From Bugula neritina (Eukaryota; Bryozoa; Gymnolaemata; Cheilostomatida; Bugulidae): a stretch of 60,000 nucleotides of DNA. Shown piece after piece: positions 57,201 to 60,000 of this stretch; within the stretch, counting starts at the first letter, position 1; every line of letters begins with the position of its first letter. The notes under the pieces were generated by a model that had not been told where the DNA came from, made no database searches, and worked only from the letters and a program-made list of their open reading frames with translations. The position numbers and the translations under genes were made by a program. The stretch is taken from positions 1,165,501 to 1,225,500 of the forward strand of contig OZ037768.1 in assembly GCA_964035545.1 (NCBI GenBank). The letters are read 5' to 3'.

Positions 57201-58449
57201 CATTGAATTTGATAATGCTTATTAGAATACAAGCTTTGGTGATGGAGTTTAGCTTTGGCTTTACGTCTACTTTGCTGTTACAAGTGTTTCAATTACATGG
57301 AAATGTTTGTCCAGGTTTGCCAGTAAGATAACAGCATTTGACACCTTTGTGTTTGAATACAGTTTACTTGCTCATTCCGGTAGTTGCAGCTGGCTACCAA
57401 GAATTTTGAAGATAAGTTTTAAATGACGAATTTTATGGTGACCAAGTTGGTAAAACTAAATTCCAAAGGTTAAGAATTTATCCAGCTTTATCCATCAATA
57501 ATGTGCTCAGACTAATAAGCAGTCCTAATCTTACAGCTCTGAGAGCAATACAGTTTCTTCTATCCGCTTACAAATGTGTTTGGGAGTTTCAGAAAGTTAC
57601 AAAATTTATATAGAGTTGGCACAGATTGGAAAATGAGGCACACTATTAAATGTTTGCAGGTTCTACTAAACTCAATGCACAAATATCAACCAGTAATCAG
57701 GATATTGGAGGCCAGCAATGGAATTGTGGGTAGTGAGCACATCTTTTACTTCATAGAAACTCAGTTTTATGCAGTCACAGCTTATCAGAATGAAAAGGTG
57801 AGTTACTTTAGATATAACTTTTAGTTTAAAGAGCCATTTTATAACAAAGAAAATACTTTAGTATTATCTTATATACCACTGTCCACTAGCAAATTAAATG
57901 TCTGCTAATCCTAAAAATGTCTAGCATTGTGTTTTTGGTTGTGGTTTCATTTGATGCAACTGTTTCCTTCACATAATGAAAGCTTGGAGGTGCAGTGTAT
58001 AGCCGAATTTGAATAATATCAATACTAATGCTTGGTGACCAAGTGTAAATGTTTTTCAGATGACCCTCATGAAGATTCAGAAAAACCCGTTTGCTAAAGG
58101 TTTCCGAGACAGGACTCGATCCTCTTCTTATCGGAAACGAAAATCATCCTTCCATGATCAGTTGATAGAGGAGAATGAGAAAAGGAAAAGCCAAGAAGAT
58201 GAAGACGAAAGAGGAGGACCACCATTAAGCAAGCGTACATTACTTTCATCTCACCCAACTAATTCTGAAAGCCCTGAACAATACAGGTTTATAGACCACA
58301 TGAATCAGCTTTCAAACTTCCATCTAGCAGCACGGAACTTTTCTCAGCTGAGCCACGGCTGGAGAGAGAATTCATATTTCAACCAACAATTCCACAACTT
58401 GCAAGAGAGGAGTACCCCTGTGACTGCAAGAGCAGAGAGGGGTTTCTAA
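54273..58449 (+). CDS. Divergent T-box transcription factor
   Basis: Sequence-specific nuclear DNA-binding protein. Five coding exons: 54273-54402, 55911-56082, 56344-56617, 57660-57797 and 58060-58449, giving 367 residues. The T-box spans about residues 76-256: TEMIVTRSGRRMFP, MMVPVDESRYRF, WTMAGRAE, ISFDKVKLTNN, LNSMHKYQP, ETQFYAVTAYQNEKMT and NPFAKGFRDR are all recognisable. Oddities are VYTHYDTPLSG where most members have VHPDSPATG, and V directly after HKYQP where an Arg is usual. The N-terminus is short and Pro/Gly-rich. The C-tail has basic YRKRKSS and KRKSQEDEDE clusters (a nuclear-localisation type signal). It shares features with the Tbx1/15/20 and Tbx4/5 groups, but I cannot place it. 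Confidence 0.9.
56170..56297 (-). mobile_element. tRNA-derived SINE copy in T-box intron 2
   Basis: On the minus strand it starts GGAGCAGCCGTAGTCTAAGG, then GTTAGAGC. A B-box-like CCGGTTTTTGGCCC follows, then the body ATTGGTGATGTTAGG and GCATCCAGTCA. The head and the body segments ATTGGTGA and CATCCAGTCA are shared with the copy at 38085-38225. It ends 46 bp before the exon 3 acceptor. Confidence 0.8.
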
Positions 58450-59263
58450 ACTGTATATTTTCATTGACAGGCATAATTGCAACCGTAGAATAGTGCAAAA
58501 ACAGTTAAAGGGCATGATTATTCACCTCTGGACTATTTTCAATTTATTTGTGAAATGTGTATTATTTTCAGTAAAAGTTTGTGTTGTGTGATTTCTTGCA
58601 TTGCTTCTATCTATAGGTTTATACAATTGTTATAAATGTTATATAATATGTTACTGGCTTTATAGCTTCTATAGTAAGAAACACGAATCTACAAGTGATA
58701 ATTATATAGGAGCTATTCCTTGTACTGGTCAAGGTCATAATATGTTACTATAGCAGCGCTGTTATGCCATCCATCACCAACACTAGCAAATGTTTTATTT
58801 ACTCTAAATATATGACTTCCACAAAATATCAGCTCTAACAGCTGCTTATTCATGTTAGATTATATCTTGTGTACTTTTTGAAAATGATAAACTATATACT
58901 ACTTGTTGCTTGAAAAGATGGTTTCTCATCCATCTCATGATATTGGGTATTGGGAATTATTTTCTAAAACAGCGAACTTTAAATCTAAAAATAAACTTGA
59001 TATTGATGGTCACAGTTGTATTTATTGTACGAGTATATGTTCAATGTTTTAACTAGATAAAATAATAACATATCAACTGTGTAACAATAATGGGTTATCT
59101 TTTAATATAAAAACAATACTATATTATTAATAATCCCACACAGTGTATAGAAAGAGTGGAACATATGCTAAGTATGCTAAGTTCGTATGTACTGATGATA
59201 GAACTACATAGACTTTATATACAGCTAAACTATAGACTGAGTTCTAAACCATAGACTGAGAGC
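58450..59263. other. Convergent 3' spacer between T-box and coiled-coil genes
   Basis: Holds the T-box 3' UTR and the 3' flank of the convergent minus-strand gene. Nothing coding is seen. Confidence 0.6.
58990..58995 (+). terminator. T-box gene candidate poly(A) signal AATAAA
   Basis: AATAAA about 540 bp after the T-box stop codon. Confidence 0.4.
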
Positions 59264-59908
59264 TCATTCAGCCAGACTCTCCGCAATATTTTCCAGCAAA
59301 TCAACGAGTTCCTCGTAAGTTGTAAATCTAGACTCTGGTCCCTAAAACAGAGTACAAATCTATGCAAAACTATTTATAAATATATTAGAATAATTATCAA
59401 TAGCCTGAGTATCTTACTGCAGAGTGATTTAGTAGGTGAGAGTAAACTTACCGCTCCAATACACACAGACAGAACCCTGGAAAACAAATCTCGTATCTTC
59501 TCGAACCTCTCTTCTTCTCTTCTGGTAGATTCTTCTTTTATCATTTTAGTTTCTTTAGCTTTAGCATCTAATTCTGTCCTGAGTTGATTCAGTTGTTTAC
59601 TAGTTTCTTCCTGTGATGTGGCCACGGCCTCCTGAGAAACCACCAGACAGACGTACAGACAGACCACTTAATTTTAGTAACACAGCTGACTCTACACTTG
59701 CGTATCCCATAAAGAACTACATTTGGTTGATGACCATCAATATTAAACAACATACGCACAAAGCCTGAAGAAGTATATTCCAAACTAAACTACCTTTTGC
59801 TTTTTTACTGTATATCGAGTTAGAAGGGCTGCGACATCCAAATCCGCCAAGTTGGACAAGGAGAGTGAATCTGTGTCCATAGACTCATCTAGCCTCTTTA
59901 CTAAATCT
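59264..59908 (-). CDS. C-terminal end of an unrecognised coiled-coil protein (continues beyond window)
   Basis: Three exons: 59794-59908, 59452-59631 and 59264-59341, with matching phases and a TGA stop at 59264-59266. About 124 C-terminal residues are visible. RDLVKRLDESMDTDSLSLSN and a short helix-like stretch lead into a coiled coil (EETSKQLNQLRTELDAKAKE, then REEERFEKIRDLF). The protein ends YEELVDLLENIAESLAE. The N-terminal part lies beyond the right edge. I do not recognise the family. Confidence 0.65.
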
Positions 59909-59933
59909 CTAAAGTAGAAACAAAAGTCCCATT

Positions 59934-60000
59934 ACTTACACCACACATTCAAGCAATGTACTTACACCACACATTCAAGCAATGTACTTACACCGCACAT
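59934..60000. repeat. 26-bp repeat carrying three donor-like sites at the right edge
   Basis: ACTTAC (GTAAGT on the minus strand) recurs at 59934, 59960 and 59986 within a unit containing CACCACACATTCAAGCAATG. This is upstream, in gene direction, of the exon at 59794-59908, so it may be the donor side of that gene's preceding exon. Confidence 0.7.

Overview
The window is nuclear DNA from an AT-rich invertebrate animal. Genes are broken into many short exons with GT-AG introns. They include animal-type genes: a T-box factor, a carboxypeptidase D and plectin-type repeats. There are tRNA-headed SINE copies, a large foldback element and very many minisatellites. No operon, ribosomal RNA, CRISPR array or viral gene is visible. 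The clade cannot be fixed from this sequence. From memory, a four-domain carboxypeptidase D like this one is known from the mollusc Aplysia, but the T-box protein is too divergent to support a placement.

Layout. 1-4134 (-): GNL2/NOG2, a nucleolar GTPase of 60S ribosome assembly, cut at its C-terminus by the window edge. 5781-8008 (-): a 209-residue CDP-alcohol phosphatidyltransferase resembling phosphatidylinositol synthase. 9017-30961 (+): carboxypeptidase D in 26 coding exons, predicted 1656 residues, with two intact and two degenerate carboxypeptidase domains, a membrane anchor and an acidic cytoplasmic tail. 20147-21186 (-): a three-exon gene for an unrecognised 166-residue single-pass membrane protein, nested antisense in a carboxypeptidase D intron. 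33104-34413 (+): EXOSC3/RRP40, an RNA exosome cap subunit. 39729-52225 (+): an unrecognised eight-exon gene (1004 residues) with an N-terminal hydrophobic segment, a long VAVEEP hexapeptide repeat and C-terminal plectin-type repeats. 54273-58449 (+): a divergent T-box transcription factor (367 residues). 59264 to past the right edge (-): the C-terminal end of a coiled-coil protein.

The genes do not form one pathway. GNL2 and EXOSC3 both serve ribosome and RNA maturation; carboxypeptidase D and the lipid synthase act in the secretory system; the T-box protein is a developmental regulator.

The most unusual feature is the relation between tandem repeats and splice sites. In at least six places, in four different genes, a minisatellite runs through an exon/intron junction, so the donor or acceptor is copied several times at fixed spacing. 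In one case (17853-17963) the 21-bp period keeps the reading frame. In another (16656-16891) six identical acceptors lie exactly 47 bp apart. All exon models were assembled by eye from reading frame, splice consensus, phase continuity and family conservation. No transcript evidence was available.
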